From Salinicola aestuarinus (GTDB lineage: Bacteria > Pseudomonadota > Gammaproteobacteria > Pseudomonadales > Halomonadaceae), in NCBI RefSeq assembly GCF_003206645.1, contig NZ_PZJP01000008.1, positions 592,043 to 656,042 on the forward strand: 64,000 nt of DNA. Direction: 5' to 3'. Shown in pieces: positions 38,601 to 46,145 of this stretch. The position numbers and the translations under genes are program-made. Within the stretch, counting starts at the first letter, position 1, and the number at the start of each line of letters is the position of its first letter. The notes under the pieces were generated by a model. The model was not told the DNA's origin. It saw only the letters and a list, made by a program, of their open reading frames with translations, and searched no databases.

Positions 38601-40064
38601 GCCGGTGCCGGTGTAATCGCCCCACAACCCGTCGCTCCCCGCCGCCGGGTTGGACTCGGGATTGAGCGCATCCCGCACCACCGTATCGGCTTCCGAAGTG
38701 CCGTCATCCGGCGTCAATGCTTCACCCTGAATCTCGAAGACCAGAGAGGGATCGACGGGTAGCGCGCTGGCATAATCGAAGAGAATCTGGTCGATATTGG
38801 GCCCGTTGGGCATGCCGCCCTCATCGGTCGTCGGGAGGGTGATCTTGACGTCGGTGCCGCCGTAGCGAAGCGGCAGCGACACGGTCACTTCACCCCATTG
38901 GTTCCAGCCGCCGGTAGGGGGGAAGGAGAGCAGCGTCGTCGCCCCTTCCCCGCTGCCAACGATCATCGGACGATCGCCGGTGCCGCCGTTGGCGTAGCGG
39001 ATGGTGGCCGTGTAGAGGCCGGAGGCACTGGGTTGGGTATGAAAAACGAGGGCATCGCCGGGATCCGAACCGATATCCACATAGCCGCCGTTGATTGCGC
39101 CGGCACGCACATTGCCGGCGGCGTCGGGATGGTCGGCGTCGACCACACGGGTCAACGCCGGTTCGTCGCTGGCGCCGAAATCCAGGATGGTCACGAGCGC
39201 CGGATCTTCCGCCTGGATCACGAAACTCGACGCCAGCGCGCCGAGATCGACGGGAGAGAGCGAGAGGCTATCGATATTGGGGCCATCCGCCATCAGGTTC
39301 TCGAGCCGAATGCGCTGCGTGCCCACTTCCAGCGTCAGCGACACTGTCGCGTGCTCCCAGGCCTGCCAGCCCGCGTTACCGCTGCCGGTATGGGGGAAAT
39401 CCAGGGTGCCCTGTACGTCCTCACCGACCCTTACCGCCATCGGTCGCCCCATGCCACTCGGTCCGCTGCTGGCATAGCGCACATCGAGTTGATAGGTGCC
39501 GGCCGTTTCGACGGTGACATCGAAGTAGGTCGCGTCCCCCATCTGCCTGCCCATATCCAGATACCCCTCCCCGCTGTGTCCGTTCCAGAGCCCGTCGGCC
39601 CCGGCACCGGGGTTGCTTTCGGGATGGCTCGCGTCGCGCACGACGGTGTAGGCCAGAGAGGCGCCGTCATCGATCGACAGCGACGTGCCCTGAAGACCAA
39701 ACACGCCGCTATGCCATCCCTCCGCGGGCACGATTTCCAGCGCCTGGACCTGCGAGCCCTGACTGAGCTCACTGCCCTGTGCGTCGAAGGGCCTGAACGT
39801 CAAACCCGCAACTCCCGCTGCGAGATCCGCCAGCGTGAACCGAAAAGGCGCACCCTCACTCGTCTGGGCACTGGCGTTGCCCTCGGCATCGACGATCTCG
39901 AGCGCGACGCTGGCCGTCGTGGCGGCCTCGAACCCACCGCTGCTTTGCGGCGAAACCTCAAGACGGTAGCGGTCGTCGAGTCGCCCGCCGGACAAAGCAT
40001 CACCGGGCTCGAGCGTCTCGACGATCGCGCCGGTTTGGGTATCAACAATGGCAAGCGTGAACAT
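32604..40064 (-). CDS. Giant multi-module carbohydrate-binding protein with sugar-dehydrogenase-like propeller, probable type I cargo
   Basis: From ATG 40064, with an AGGGGC-type ribosome site, the product has about 2,486 residues. A 5' extension to 40124 is possible. Residue numbers here count from the longer start; subtract 20 for ATG 40064. An N-terminal sandwich covers about 20-135. Carbohydrate-binding-like modules lie at about 140-291, 301-451, 462-609, 1477-1644 and 1656-1785, each ending in GPNID or GPDID. A malectin-like domain (622-820) and an Ig-like linker (825-965) precede a beta-propeller (976-1460) of the PQQ glucose/sorbosone dehydrogenase type, with GIRNAYDLVW and GGYYGHP. 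A choice-of-anchor-like domain (1796-1918), an unassigned block (1925-2135) and two near-copies of a CBM6-like module (2150-2295, 2310-2457) follow. There is no Sec signal and no RTX nonapeptide. The divergent exporter operon makes type I secretion the best inference. Confidence 0.85.
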   Translation of the reverse strand: MFTLAIVDTQTGAIVETLEPGDALSGGRLDDRYRLEVSPQSSGGFEAATTASVALEIVDAEGNASAQTSEGAPFRFTLADLAAGVAGLTFRPFDAQGSELSQGSQVQALEIVPAEGWHSGVFGLQGTSLSIDDGASLAYTVVRDASHPESNPGAGADGLWNGHSGEGYLDMGRQMGDATYFDVTVETAGTYQLDVRYASSGPSGMGRPMAVRVGEDVQGTLDFPHTGSGNAGWQAWEHATVSLTLEVGTQRIRLENLMADGPNIDSLSLSPVDLGALASSFVIQAEDPALVTILDFGASDEPALTRVVDADHPDAAGNVRAGAINGGYVDIGSDPGDALVFHTQPSASGLYTATIRYANGGTGDRPMIVGSGEGATTLLSFPPTGGWNQWGEVTVSLPLRYGGTDVKITLPTTDEGGMPNGPNIDQILFDYASALPVDPSLVFEIQGEALTPDDGTSEADTVVRDALNPESNPAAGSDGLWGDYTGTGYLDMGGQPGDAAGFEVSVNEAGTYLLTVRYASGAPNTRQMTVSVDGELQGVIGFTSTGSGAAGWENWSEKTYEVDLEAGANTVRLANVGNGGPNIDRVSINTLPDDVVEPGDRTPIRINFQPDSATTPEGYVADTGLAFGQQSLTIGGVNYAYGWVTEASIADGTANGTTPMAIAGNDSDALGDRTDTLNDVDPRQATYAGFDKPGYADKAGWEIELEDGYYEVTISIGDSGGAYDSVNVINAEGEAFNTPFTSQRPANFPEDGVAADDSAGYRSSLVTRVVQVVDGRLTLDAIGINSVNTEIQYLEIQALPDLTPDDERAAPLDYAQFISPRAVAGVGEREIAFDLQPQDGSLPVGIDPTSDFFIGLSVVEGRGGVLLESLNDGSVRLFETVTGNEVAFNINTTGGFDSLTISPQGGLEEFTSYTLVIDGFQDRGSNSDSDAPTREFQKFTSTFVTGAQPPAVDSEVGFSTHLELDGAADGAYLFTSITMSPDNTKVYVSTMNGEIKRFDIDPDTGDLVNPQTLELDYFQGDSGARGIVGLTFDPTDPNVLWVTDNDPIPLTGRDNGVPDFSGRVSKVTIGENNAAFTGTAEPYITGLPRSNGDHVTNSVVFQANDAYDPITHPDEPPYLLYLSQGANTAMGQDDSAWGNRPERLLNASVLEIDPYREAPPGGFDVSTEPLPTDGSNGRYADDDNDLKNGPIDMGGGQYLVFAQNGTASVQDADGNLLIDYYDPFADDAVLKIYATGIRNAYDLVWHSNGSLYLPTNGSASGGSTPDDPSTPQNEGLTNVGKQDDYLFKVERGGYYGHPNPLHDQYILNGGNPTAGVDPNEVVEYPAGQNPDPGYDIEDAYSLGENRSPNGAIEYVSNVFGATLMGSLLFVEYSGGNDIRWVSLDEDGNVAEDTVLRDTNGQIISYVDPLDIIENPLTGQLYLMTLNRSNGQSQIVRLDPVPGDIVAPGDGSGEWVSLVTIQAEDETQAVIASGSGAEITIRDGDNPEPSNTNPPYGVRPGAFGVDGNTDYSDGIVGGYADFGNTSADFITFNFDVGANQIGDSVLRVRYANGSAADRPLEVFVNGESVGTFGFSPPTGVSSGNAAWNTWQTLDIPAELISGANSVRFQAINAGPNIDQLEVLISENDEPESPAIDGRYEAEAASLAGGAVVIPESDLERDASGSGFVDFVGNTNQSITWDVETTASGVYEVTVGYSLTAGKADRPMGLTVNGVTQPAVNFPALSAVPSDWVTQTFQVTLAAGDNEITLTAPRGVGPDIDYLQIADAPLPGTSAGSIAVTSTDPTYFPDRVVFNYLEQNDVSNDPREYKDSGSVVIANNGSGDLSISDVSIDGPFRLADPDALDDLILAPGSSIEVEVFFDRAAYTPPTSNAADGGFEGTMTITSNDADQPVTDIQLAGFWQARDEGGWEPNLNEIWHAFGFGNHIEGLSTLDGGGKSVLQNFDLYQAADPNEVLSRYWQIADGATEAKITQIAAFHGASGALVSIHAPGDKSQTNSMANHDRLFSQAFLPKLANGEYASETFGRNQVPDAWLGDDVFGISVANLSTDPSLNPKGGGNPPAEFDGVERGYTLRAFQAVDQNGDVIPNVYFLAQDYTGINYDYNDNVYLVEGIQPAKRAPFTDDQTPWTLDQNGLTVEAANFDEGAPFQTYRDASEEQLGSDFRDTGVDIRGDGDAIGWVEDGEWVEYTIEVEQAGVYDLSFLSALGSQSGGARTITATFDGGAGVYAHTTASVGFSGGWSTFLPTEKQGVLLEAGEQVLRVTFNGGSQNLESFSLTPAAQSAFNESGTPWLVDGELTLGAAMYDEGGPEVAYHDGSEEQLGTDFRGEGVDIRGNGEAIGYIEDGEWVEYTLDVAEAGTYALSFSAATRFSDRSVTASVQRDGDVYASAEAQPVINSGGWNDYVANDGIELDLAAGEQTLRLTFNGGSMNIADFTLSELADGSASAATFRAQSLEAETVTPAPVDDAAVMSDDVALAGYEYQPVPEIA
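32754..33677 (-). repeat. Tandem duplication of a CBM6-like module
   Basis: Two adjacent segments of the giant gene (33240-33677 and 32754-33197) encode closely matching modules. Shared stretches include SEEQLG-DFR--GVDIRG and EDGEWVEYT, each followed by an L-x-AGEQ-LR-TFNGGS ending. The copies look like a recent internal duplication compared with the more diverged upstream modules. Confidence 0.8.
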
Positions 40065-40733
40065 GGATTCGGCCCCTGGACGGAATGGTAGTGTGAGCGC
40101 GTCCGTGGCAGACCGAGGAGGCACTGCCCGACGCGATGTCGGCGTCTTGCTGGCGTAGCGGAAATTTCAGTCGTGGCGATCCCATCACCCGGCGTCACGC
40201 AGAGGCGGCGCGAGCGATTTGACTAAAGTCTTGTTTGACGGAAATTAGCGTGTCTCGATATCGCCGGGAAGTTGAAACTTCTACCACTGGGAATTGAATT
40301 TGAGGACTTCTCGAGGGTCACAACGGAGACACTTTCACCGTTTTATTCGCGTTTTCATTGCCTTAAAAAAAACTCTCGAAGCGAACGCCATTTCGGACGT
40401 TACACAAGTTTTCAAAAAACTCTTTACTCCGCGGTTATAACCAAAATGAGACTCCATCTAAATCGGTAGTTTTGTCATCCTCGAAAACATTGCAAAGCCC
40501 ATTTTCGTCACTACCCCGCCAGGCGAAAGCGTTATTGCGTTTTTTTAAAAACCCGAAAGACCATTGATTATTATCGACTTACAGAGATCGATTCGATGTT
40601 GTCCGATGATTTATTCGGCCTGTCGGCGTCATGAACAGTGCTTGCAAATTTCTTCACAATCCGCGCATTCTTGCCCCCCACAATTGCCGCAGGAAGAGAC
40701 CCTTCCTTCGCTCGCAAACCTGAGGGCGCGGAC
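40065..40733. other. AT-rich divergent regulatory region between giant gene and secretion operon
   Basis: No convincing gene lies here. By my count 40261-40620 is about 42 percent GC, far below the flanking coding DNA. It contains homopolymer runs such as a run of eight A near 40365 and seven T followed by five A near 40549. It must hold the promoters of the giant gene (leftward) and the exporter operon (rightward). A 65-codon frame at 40272-40469 has no ribosome site or family resemblance. The composition fits a bent, silencer-bound or regulated promoter region. Confidence 0.6.
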
Positions 40734-42500
40734 ATGAACGAGACTCAGCCGGAACTGAAAAAAGCGTTGATCGAGTGTCGGCGATCTTTTCTCTTTATTC
40801 TGCTCTTCAGCTTTTTCATCAACCTGTTGATGCTGGCGCCGTCGATTTACATGCTGCAGGTTTACGACCGCGTCATTACAACGCAGAGCACAGAAACATT
40901 GCTCATGCTCACGCTGGTGGTGGTCTATCTCTTTGCCATCATGGGCTGTCTCGACGGGGTGCGGTCGCGCATGCTGGTACGCATCAGTAACCGGTTGGAC
41001 AATCAGCTCAGCCCACGGCTGTACCAAGCCACTTTTCGCAGGGCGCTCGCCACACCCGGCACCGCATCGCCCCAGCCACTGAGCGATCTGACGGCCCTGC
41101 GCCAGTTCATCGGCGGCAACGCGCTGTTCGCCTTTTTCGATGCGCCGTGGATTCCGATCTACATCGCCATCCTGACGCTGTTTCATCCGCTGTTCGGCCT
41201 GTTTGCCGCAGTGGCTGGCCTGGTGCTGCTGACCGTGGCCTGGATCAATGAGAAGAGCACCCAAGGCTTACTCGATCAGGCGAACCGCGAGCACGTTCTC
41301 GCCCAAGAGCTGGCGACCAGCAACCTGCGCAACGCCGAGGTGATCCAGGCAATGGGGATGATGCCGGCGCTCGGCCAGCGTTGGGCCCATCGCCACCAGG
41401 AGTATCTCGCCCATCAGTCACGGGCGAGCGATCGCGCCGGCGCTTTGACCAATCTGTCGAAGACGCTACGAATCCTGTTCCAGTCGCTGATCCTTGGACT
41501 CGGTGCCTACCTGGTGATTCACGGCAGTCTGACCGGTGGCATGATGATCGCCGGCTCCATTCTGATGGGACGTGCGCTGGCGCCGATCGATCAGATGATC
41601 GGTAGCTGGAAGGGTTTCGTGGGTGCCCGAACCGCGTACGCACGGCTCGATTCGCTTCTCTCGACGACACCGTCGGAGCCCGCGCGCATGCCACTTCCCC
41701 CGCCGACCGGCGCGGTCGCGTTGGATGCGGTCATCGCCGCGCCGCCCGGTGCTCGCCTGCCGACACTGCACGACATCGCTTTTGCCTGCCCCGCCGGTGA
41801 ACACGTCGCCATCGTCGGACCGAGCGCCGCCGGCAAGTCGACGCTGGCGCGAGTCCTGCTGGGGATCTGGCCGATCCAGCACGGGGCGGTCCGCCTCAGT
41901 GGCACCGATGTCGCCCAGTGGCCCCGAGAGCGGCTCGGCCCCCATGTCGGCTACCTGCCCCAGGATATCGAACTCTTCAACGGCACGATCGCCGAGAACA
42001 TCGCACGCTTCGGCGACGTCGATCCCGGCGAGGTGCTCAAGGCCGCGCAGAAGGCGGGGGTGCACGACATGATCCTTCACCAGCCGTCGGGCTACGACAC
42101 GCCGATTCAGTCGACGGGAGGCGTGCTCTCAGGCGGTCAGCGCCAGCGGCTGGGCCTCGCCCGTGCGCTTTACGGCGCGCCGACGCTGGTCGTTCTCGAC
42201 GAGCCTGATGCCAATCTCGACGCGGCCGGCGAGCAGGCTCTCATCGATTGTCTGCGCCAGTTGAAGCGCGAGGGCACCACCGTGTTCGTCATCAGTCATA
42301 CGCCGATGATCCTCGAGCATGTCGATCGCGTATTGACGCTCAAGGAGGGCGCCCTCGTGTCGTTCGCCCCGGCGGTGCGCGAGGATGTCCAGCGCGCTGC
42401 GGCCCAGGCGGTCGCCAGGGCCCCCTCGGTCCGCATGCGCGCCCGGGGTCGGGATGAGCCTCGCCCCCGCCCCCCCTACCCGGAGACCCCGTCACAATGA
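40734..42500 (+). CDS. Type I secretion system permease/ATPase (PrtD family)
   Basis: The start is ATG 40734, behind a GAGGG ribosome site, giving 588 residues. The transmembrane domain begins with LFILLFSFFINLLMLAPSIYM and has about six helices to residue 300. No N-terminal C39 peptidase or C39-like domain is present, as in PrtD/AprD exporters. The ATPase domain has Walker A GPSAAGKST (about 361), signature LSGGQRQR (about 464), Walker B LVVLDEPDANLD (about 484) and H-loop VISHTP. It drives export of an unfolded substrate across both membranes. The following adaptor gene overlaps its stop (ATGA). The adjacent giant protein is the obvious candidate substrate. Confidence 0.93.
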   Translation: MNETQPELKKALIECRRSFLFILLFSFFINLLMLAPSIYMLQVYDRVITTQSTETLLMLTLVVVYLFAIMGCLDGVRSRMLVRISNRLDNQLSPRLYQATFRRALATPGTASPQPLSDLTALRQFIGGNALFAFFDAPWIPIYIAILTLFHPLFGLFAAVAGLVLLTVAWINEKSTQGLLDQANREHVLAQELATSNLRNAEVIQAMGMMPALGQRWAHRHQEYLAHQSRASDRAGALTNLSKTLRILFQSLILGLGAYLVIHGSLTGGMMIAGSILMGRALAPIDQMIGSWKGFVGARTAYARLDSLLSTTPSEPARMPLPPPTGAVALDAVIAAPPGARLPTLHDIAFACPAGEHVAIVGPSAAGKSTLARVLLGIWPIQHGAVRLSGTDVAQWPRERLGPHVGYLPQDIELFNGTIAENIARFGDVDPGEVLKAAQKAGVHDMILHQPSGYDTPIQSTGGVLSGGQRQRLGLARALYGAPTLVVLDEPDANLDAAGEQALIDCLRQLKREGTTVFVISHTPMILEHVDRVLTLKEGALVSFAPAVREDVQRAAAQAVARAPSVRMRARGRDEPRPRPPYPETPSQ

Positions 42501-43867
42501 TCGCCGCCTCGCTACTGGACGCCGTTCTGTCGGTCGGCGCCGCGCTTCCGGGGGGAGCCATCGCCGCCCCAACACCCAGTGTCCCCACCAGCGACCGGCG
42601 GGCACGTCGTGTGGGTATCGTCGTGCTGACCGCCGCGCTCGGTGGTTTTACCCTGTGGTCGGTCACCGCCGACCTCGCCGTCGCCGTGGTCGCGCCGGGG
42701 GCGGTGATGGTCGAGACCTCGACCAAGACCGTCCAGCACTTCGAGGGCGGCATCATCAAGGAGATTCTGGTCGCCGACGGTGACCGGGTAGAGGCAGGCC
42801 AGACGCTGATCGTACTCGATGACACCCAGCCGTTGGCGAAGCTCTCCATCGCCCGCGCCGAGTACCGCATGGCCCTGGCCAGTGAAGTGCGCCTGATGGC
42901 CGAGCAGAGCGACAGCGATACGCTGACGATGCCGCCGGTGCTGCTCGACGACGTCTCCCCCCGAGTACAAGCGGTCGTCGATGTGCAGCGCCGCCTGTTC
43001 GAGATTCGTCGACAGTCGCTCATGGATGCCCTCGCGTCGCTCGACGAGAAAGCGAGCCAGATGCGCCAGCAGATCAGCGGACTGGAGTCCCTGCAGGCGG
43101 TCAACCGCTCGCGCATCGGCTCCCTCAGCCAGGAGGCCTCGGACTATCGCACGTTGTTCAAGGAGGGGCTGGGTAACAACCAGCGTCTACGCGAACTCGA
43201 GCGTCAGATACTTCAGTACCGCGGCGAGAATGCCCAGCATACGGCCGAAATCGGCCAGCTCGGCTCTCAGATCAGCGAGAACGGGCTGCAGAAGGAGCTG
43301 CATCGCCAGGAATTCCACCAGCAGGTCAGCGAGGCGCTGCGCGACGCCCAGGCTCAGGTCACTGACGCGGAAGAACGCGTCACGGCACTGGAGGATCAGG
43401 TCGCTCGCACCACGGTGACGGCGCCGGTCTCGGGAACGGTGGTTGGCACTCAGGTACACACCCGCGGCGCCGTAGTGCAGTCCGGCCAAACGATCATGGA
43501 GATCGTGCCCGCCAACGATGCCTTCATCGTCGAGGCGCGGGTGCCGGACCGCGATATCGACAACGTGCGTGTCGGGCAGCCGGCGGAAATTCGCTTCAGT
43601 GCCTTCAATCAGCGCCTATCCAATGTCATTGGCGGCGAGGTCATTCACGTCTCCGCGGACAGTTTCGAAGACGAAGCGACGCGTGCCCACTACTACAAGG
43701 CGCGGGTGCGAGTCACCGAGGCGGGTCAGGCCAGCATGACGCAGTCGATGGAACTGCTCGCGGGGATGCCGGCGGAGGTGATGCTGCGCACCGGCGACCG
43801 CACCTTCGCCAGCTACATGCTTAAGCCGTTCAGCGACATGCTGGCACGGGCGATGCGGGAGGAGTGA
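42497..43867 (+). CDS. HlyD-family periplasmic adaptor of type I secretion
   Basis: This 456-residue membrane-fusion protein has a short cytosolic N-terminus, one membrane helix (about residues 36-57), a lipoyl-like half (VQHFEGGIIKEILVADGDRVEAGQTLIVLDDTQ region), a long coiled-coil hairpin (about 120-300) and the second half with VTAPVSGTVVGTQVHTRGAVV. It ends in a beta-barrel domain with GMPAEVMLRTGDRTFASYMLKP, the hallmark C-terminus of type I adaptors. It links the ABC exporter to the TolC-like channel. Both ends overlap neighbours, so the three genes form a coupled operon. Confidence 0.93.
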   Translation: MIAASLLDAVLSVGAALPGGAIAAPTPSVPTSDRRARRVGIVVLTAALGGFTLWSVTADLAVAVVAPGAVMVETSTKTVQHFEGGIIKEILVADGDRVEAGQTLIVLDDTQPLAKLSIARAEYRMALASEVRLMAEQSDSDTLTMPPVLLDDVSPRVQAVVDVQRRLFEIRRQSLMDALASLDEKASQMRQQISGLESLQAVNRSRIGSLSQEASDYRTLFKEGLGNNQRLRELERQILQYRGENAQHTAEIGQLGSQISENGLQKELHRQEFHQQVSEALRDAQAQVTDAEERVTALEDQVARTTVTAPVSGTVVGTQVHTRGAVVQSGQTIMEIVPANDAFIVEARVPDRDIDNVRVGQPAEIRFSAFNQRLSNVIGGEVIHVSADSFEDEATRAHYYKARVRVTEAGQASMTQSMELLAGMPAEVMLRTGDRTFASYMLKPFSDMLARAMREE

Positions 43868-45396
43868 TGCCAATGCGATTGCCCACTGCCATCGCCCTGA
43901 CCGCCGGTGCCGTCAGCCTGCTGCTGGCGTCACAGGGGTTGGCGGCAAGCGCCGCGGCGGCCAGTCCTGCCCGGCAGGGTGTCAGCAGTGCTCCCCTCGT
44001 CGATTCGCCTGGCACGCCACCGCCGGCCTCCCCGGGTGCCGAGACGTCGCTGCCCGCGATGTCCGAACTGATCGCCCGTGCACTGGACAACGACGCGGGC
44101 TTGAGAAGTCGGCGGCTCGACGGTGCCTCGGTGGGCCAGGAAGTGCCGATGGCGCGTTCCCGGCTATTGCCGCGACTGGAGGCAAGTGCGAACTATCGCG
44201 TGAGTGATGCCGACAATATCTACACCGACAATCCGCAGGACTACCCCGACGAGGTCTACGACGACCGCATCTCTGGCCGCACACAGGATACCAGCTGGCA
44301 GGTTCGGCTCACGCAGCCGCTATTCGATCTGGAGCGTTCGCGGCAGCTCGGCAAGGCGCACGCCCAGGCCGACGCCGCCACACTCGAGGTCGCGGTTGCC
44401 GAGCGGGATCTGGCAATGACGGTCATCGACACCTATCTCGACGCCTATCGCGCCTCGCGGCGCGTGGGGCTGCTGATGGCCCAGCGCGAATCGCTCACCC
44501 TGCAGCAGCGCCAGGCGCAGCGCGCCTACGATCTGGGTCTGGGGGATCGCATCAATCTGCTGGAGTCTCAGTCACGGCTCGATCAGGCGATCGCTGACCA
44601 GACCGCGGCGGAGAACGCACTCTCGATCGCCATCACGGATCTCGAGCGTCTGACCGGGGTAACGCCGGACTTCACCCCGAGGCTGATCGAACGCTCGGCG
44701 ACGTTCACGCCAGGTGCCGAGGACCAACCGCTGGAATCACTCCTCACCCGGAGCAGCGACAATGCGGACGTGCGCCTCGCAGCCCAGCGCGAGAACGTGA
44801 CCCGTCAGGAAACGGACATTCGGCGCGCGGCGCGCTATCCCCGCCTGGACTTCGTGGTCGATTACAGCGATCTGCACAGCAACGACGCCCTGCGCACCAG
44901 CCGCGAGCTCTCTGCGGGGGTCGAGCTGAACGTTGCGCTCTACCAGGGCGGCTACACCACGGCGAGCATCCGCCAGGGCGAGCTGACAGCACTCGCCGGC
45001 GCTGCGGATCTCGACAACGAACGCCGACTCGCCCAGCAGGAAGTGCGACGCCGCCTGCGCAGCATTCAGGGAGATCGCCGCCAGCTCGAAGCGCTCACGC
45101 GCTCGATCGAATCGGCTTCGCTATTCGTCGAGGCCGCGGTGCGCGGCGAGGCCCTGGGGCTTCGCGACCTGGTCGATGTGCTGGACGCCCGCGCGACGCT
45201 CTACGACCTCCGCATTCGCTACGTCGATACGCTCTGCGACTATCTCGACAACCGTGCGGCGCTCGCCGCGGCCACCGGCACACTCGACACCCCGAGCATC
45301 GACCGCCTGATGCGAACTCTCGAGGCGCTGGAGCGGGAAGCCGACCCACCGGCCATCGTTGCCCAAGCCGGCGTAGCGACTCCCACCCGGCGCTAG
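43867..45396 (+). CDS. TolC-family outer-membrane channel of type I secretion
   Basis: This 509-residue protein has a signal peptide (cleavage near AAASPA) and two repeats of the outer-membrane efflux protein family. Segments such as SRLLPRLEASANYR, AERDLAMTVIDTYLDAYRA, INLLESQSRLDQA and YQGGYTTASIRQGE are typical of TolC/AprF proteins. ATG 43867 overlaps the adaptor stop (TGATG), with an alternative ATG at 43873. It provides the outer-membrane exit duct. The exporter, adaptor and channel in one operon make this a self-contained type I system that does not depend on a shared TolC. Confidence 0.92.
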   Translation: MPMRLPTAIALTAGAVSLLLASQGLAASAAAASPARQGVSSAPLVDSPGTPPPASPGAETSLPAMSELIARALDNDAGLRSRRLDGASVGQEVPMARSRLLPRLEASANYRVSDADNIYTDNPQDYPDEVYDDRISGRTQDTSWQVRLTQPLFDLERSRQLGKAHAQADAATLEVAVAERDLAMTVIDTYLDAYRASRRVGLLMAQRESLTLQQRQAQRAYDLGLGDRINLLESQSRLDQAIADQTAAENALSIAITDLERLTGVTPDFTPRLIERSATFTPGAEDQPLESLLTRSSDNADVRLAAQRENVTRQETDIRRAARYPRLDFVVDYSDLHSNDALRTSRELSAGVELNVALYQGGYTTASIRQGELTALAGAADLDNERRLAQQEVRRRLRSIQGDRRQLEALTRSIESASLFVEAAVRGEALGLRDLVDVLDARATLYDLRIRYVDTLCDYLDNRAALAAATGTLDTPSIDRLMRTLEALEREADPPAIVAQAGVATPTRR

Positions 45397-45441
45397 CCTC
45401 AATGCTTTGCGACCTTCTCGTAAAGCACCTCGCTCCGATCC

Positions 45442-45462
45442 CCCCGGCCTGACCGACCGGGG
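45442..45462 (+). terminator. Weak hairpin after the secretion operon
   Basis: CCCCGG (45442-45447) and CCGGGG (45457-45462) can pair across a nine-base loop, 46 bases after the channel gene. There is no U run, so this is only a possible terminator. Confidence 0.3.
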
Positions 45463-45558
45463 CGTGCCGACGGCGTCTGCTATCTTTCAGTAGCTTCTAA
45501 GCCCGCTTTTCTATCGTGACTGCCTGGCGGCGGTTACCCCTGCCATTGGAGCCTACCC

Positions 45559-45948
45559 ATGACGACAATACTTCTGTGTCTGCTGATCACCGCGTTGATT
45601 CCCTACGGTCTCGCTTTCTGGGCCAGTGCCGAGCGGCGCCAGGCATTCGGTAAAATCGACAATCACCACCCGCGACAGCAGTACGCCAACCTGACCGGCC
45701 GCGGCGCTCGGCTGTGGGCCGCGCAGCAGAATGCCTGGGAAGCGCTGGGCCTGTTCACCGCGGCGGTGGTGGCCGTAGGTCTTACCGGGACGACAGGCGC
45801 GCTGGTGGTTCTCGCCAGCGTGATCTTTGTACTGGCGCGAATTGGTCATGCCCTCTGTTATGCACTCGATCTTGCGACGCCTCGCTCGATCATCTTCATC
45901 GTCGCCTTCATCGCGGTGCTCTTCATGTTCGCGACCGCGATCTTCTGA
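45559..45948 (+). CDS. MAPEG-family membrane protein
   Basis: This 129-residue protein has four membrane helices and MAPEG-type motifs: a segment around NHHPRQQYANLTGRGARLWAAQQNAWE (given here only as its ends, NHHPRQQ and AQQNAWEALGLF) and ARIGHALCYALDL in the third helix. Eukaryotic MAPEG enzymes act on eicosanoids and glutathione. Bacterial members of this small subgroup have no established function. It stands alone, with its own space on both sides. Confidence 0.82.
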   Translation: MTTILLCLLITALIPYGLAFWASAERRQAFGKIDNHHPRQQYANLTGRGARLWAAQQNAWEALGLFTAAVVAVGLTGTTGALVVLASVIFVLARIGHALCYALDLATPRSIIFIVAFIAVLFMFATAIF

Positions 45949-46145
45949 GCTGGCACTTAACGGGGCGGCCCGCGTCGCCGAGAACGGTCATCTGAAGTGC
46001 TGGGATTGCCGACGCGGAGCCGCGCCATTTCGACCTCTGGCGGTCGGCTTTTCTCTCATTACTCAGTCAAGTTTGCCCGGTTGGCGCCGATAGCGTTGCT
46101 ACCTGAACGTCCGCCACCGCAGTTAGCAGACGAGACTCCGTATCG

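Noticed and set aside
32604..40064. RTX nonapeptide repeats in the giant protein
   Set aside because: I looked for tandem GGxGxDxUx copies and found none. The Asp/Asn/Gly-rich segments are not in nonapeptide register.
33384..40091. Several long plus-strand frames (583, 427 and 397 codons) opposite the giant gene
   Set aside because: They are antisense shadows of the giant gene with Arg/Gly-rich, non-family sequences.
40272..40469. 65-codon frame in the AT-rich spacer
   Set aside because: No ribosome site, no family features and AT-rich composition unlike local coding DNA.
40638..45396. LapD/LapG-type adhesin release system beside the exporter
   Set aside because: No LapG-like transglutaminase protease and no HAMP-containing LapD receptor are encoded here. 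Only a PAS-GGDEF-EAL protein is present.
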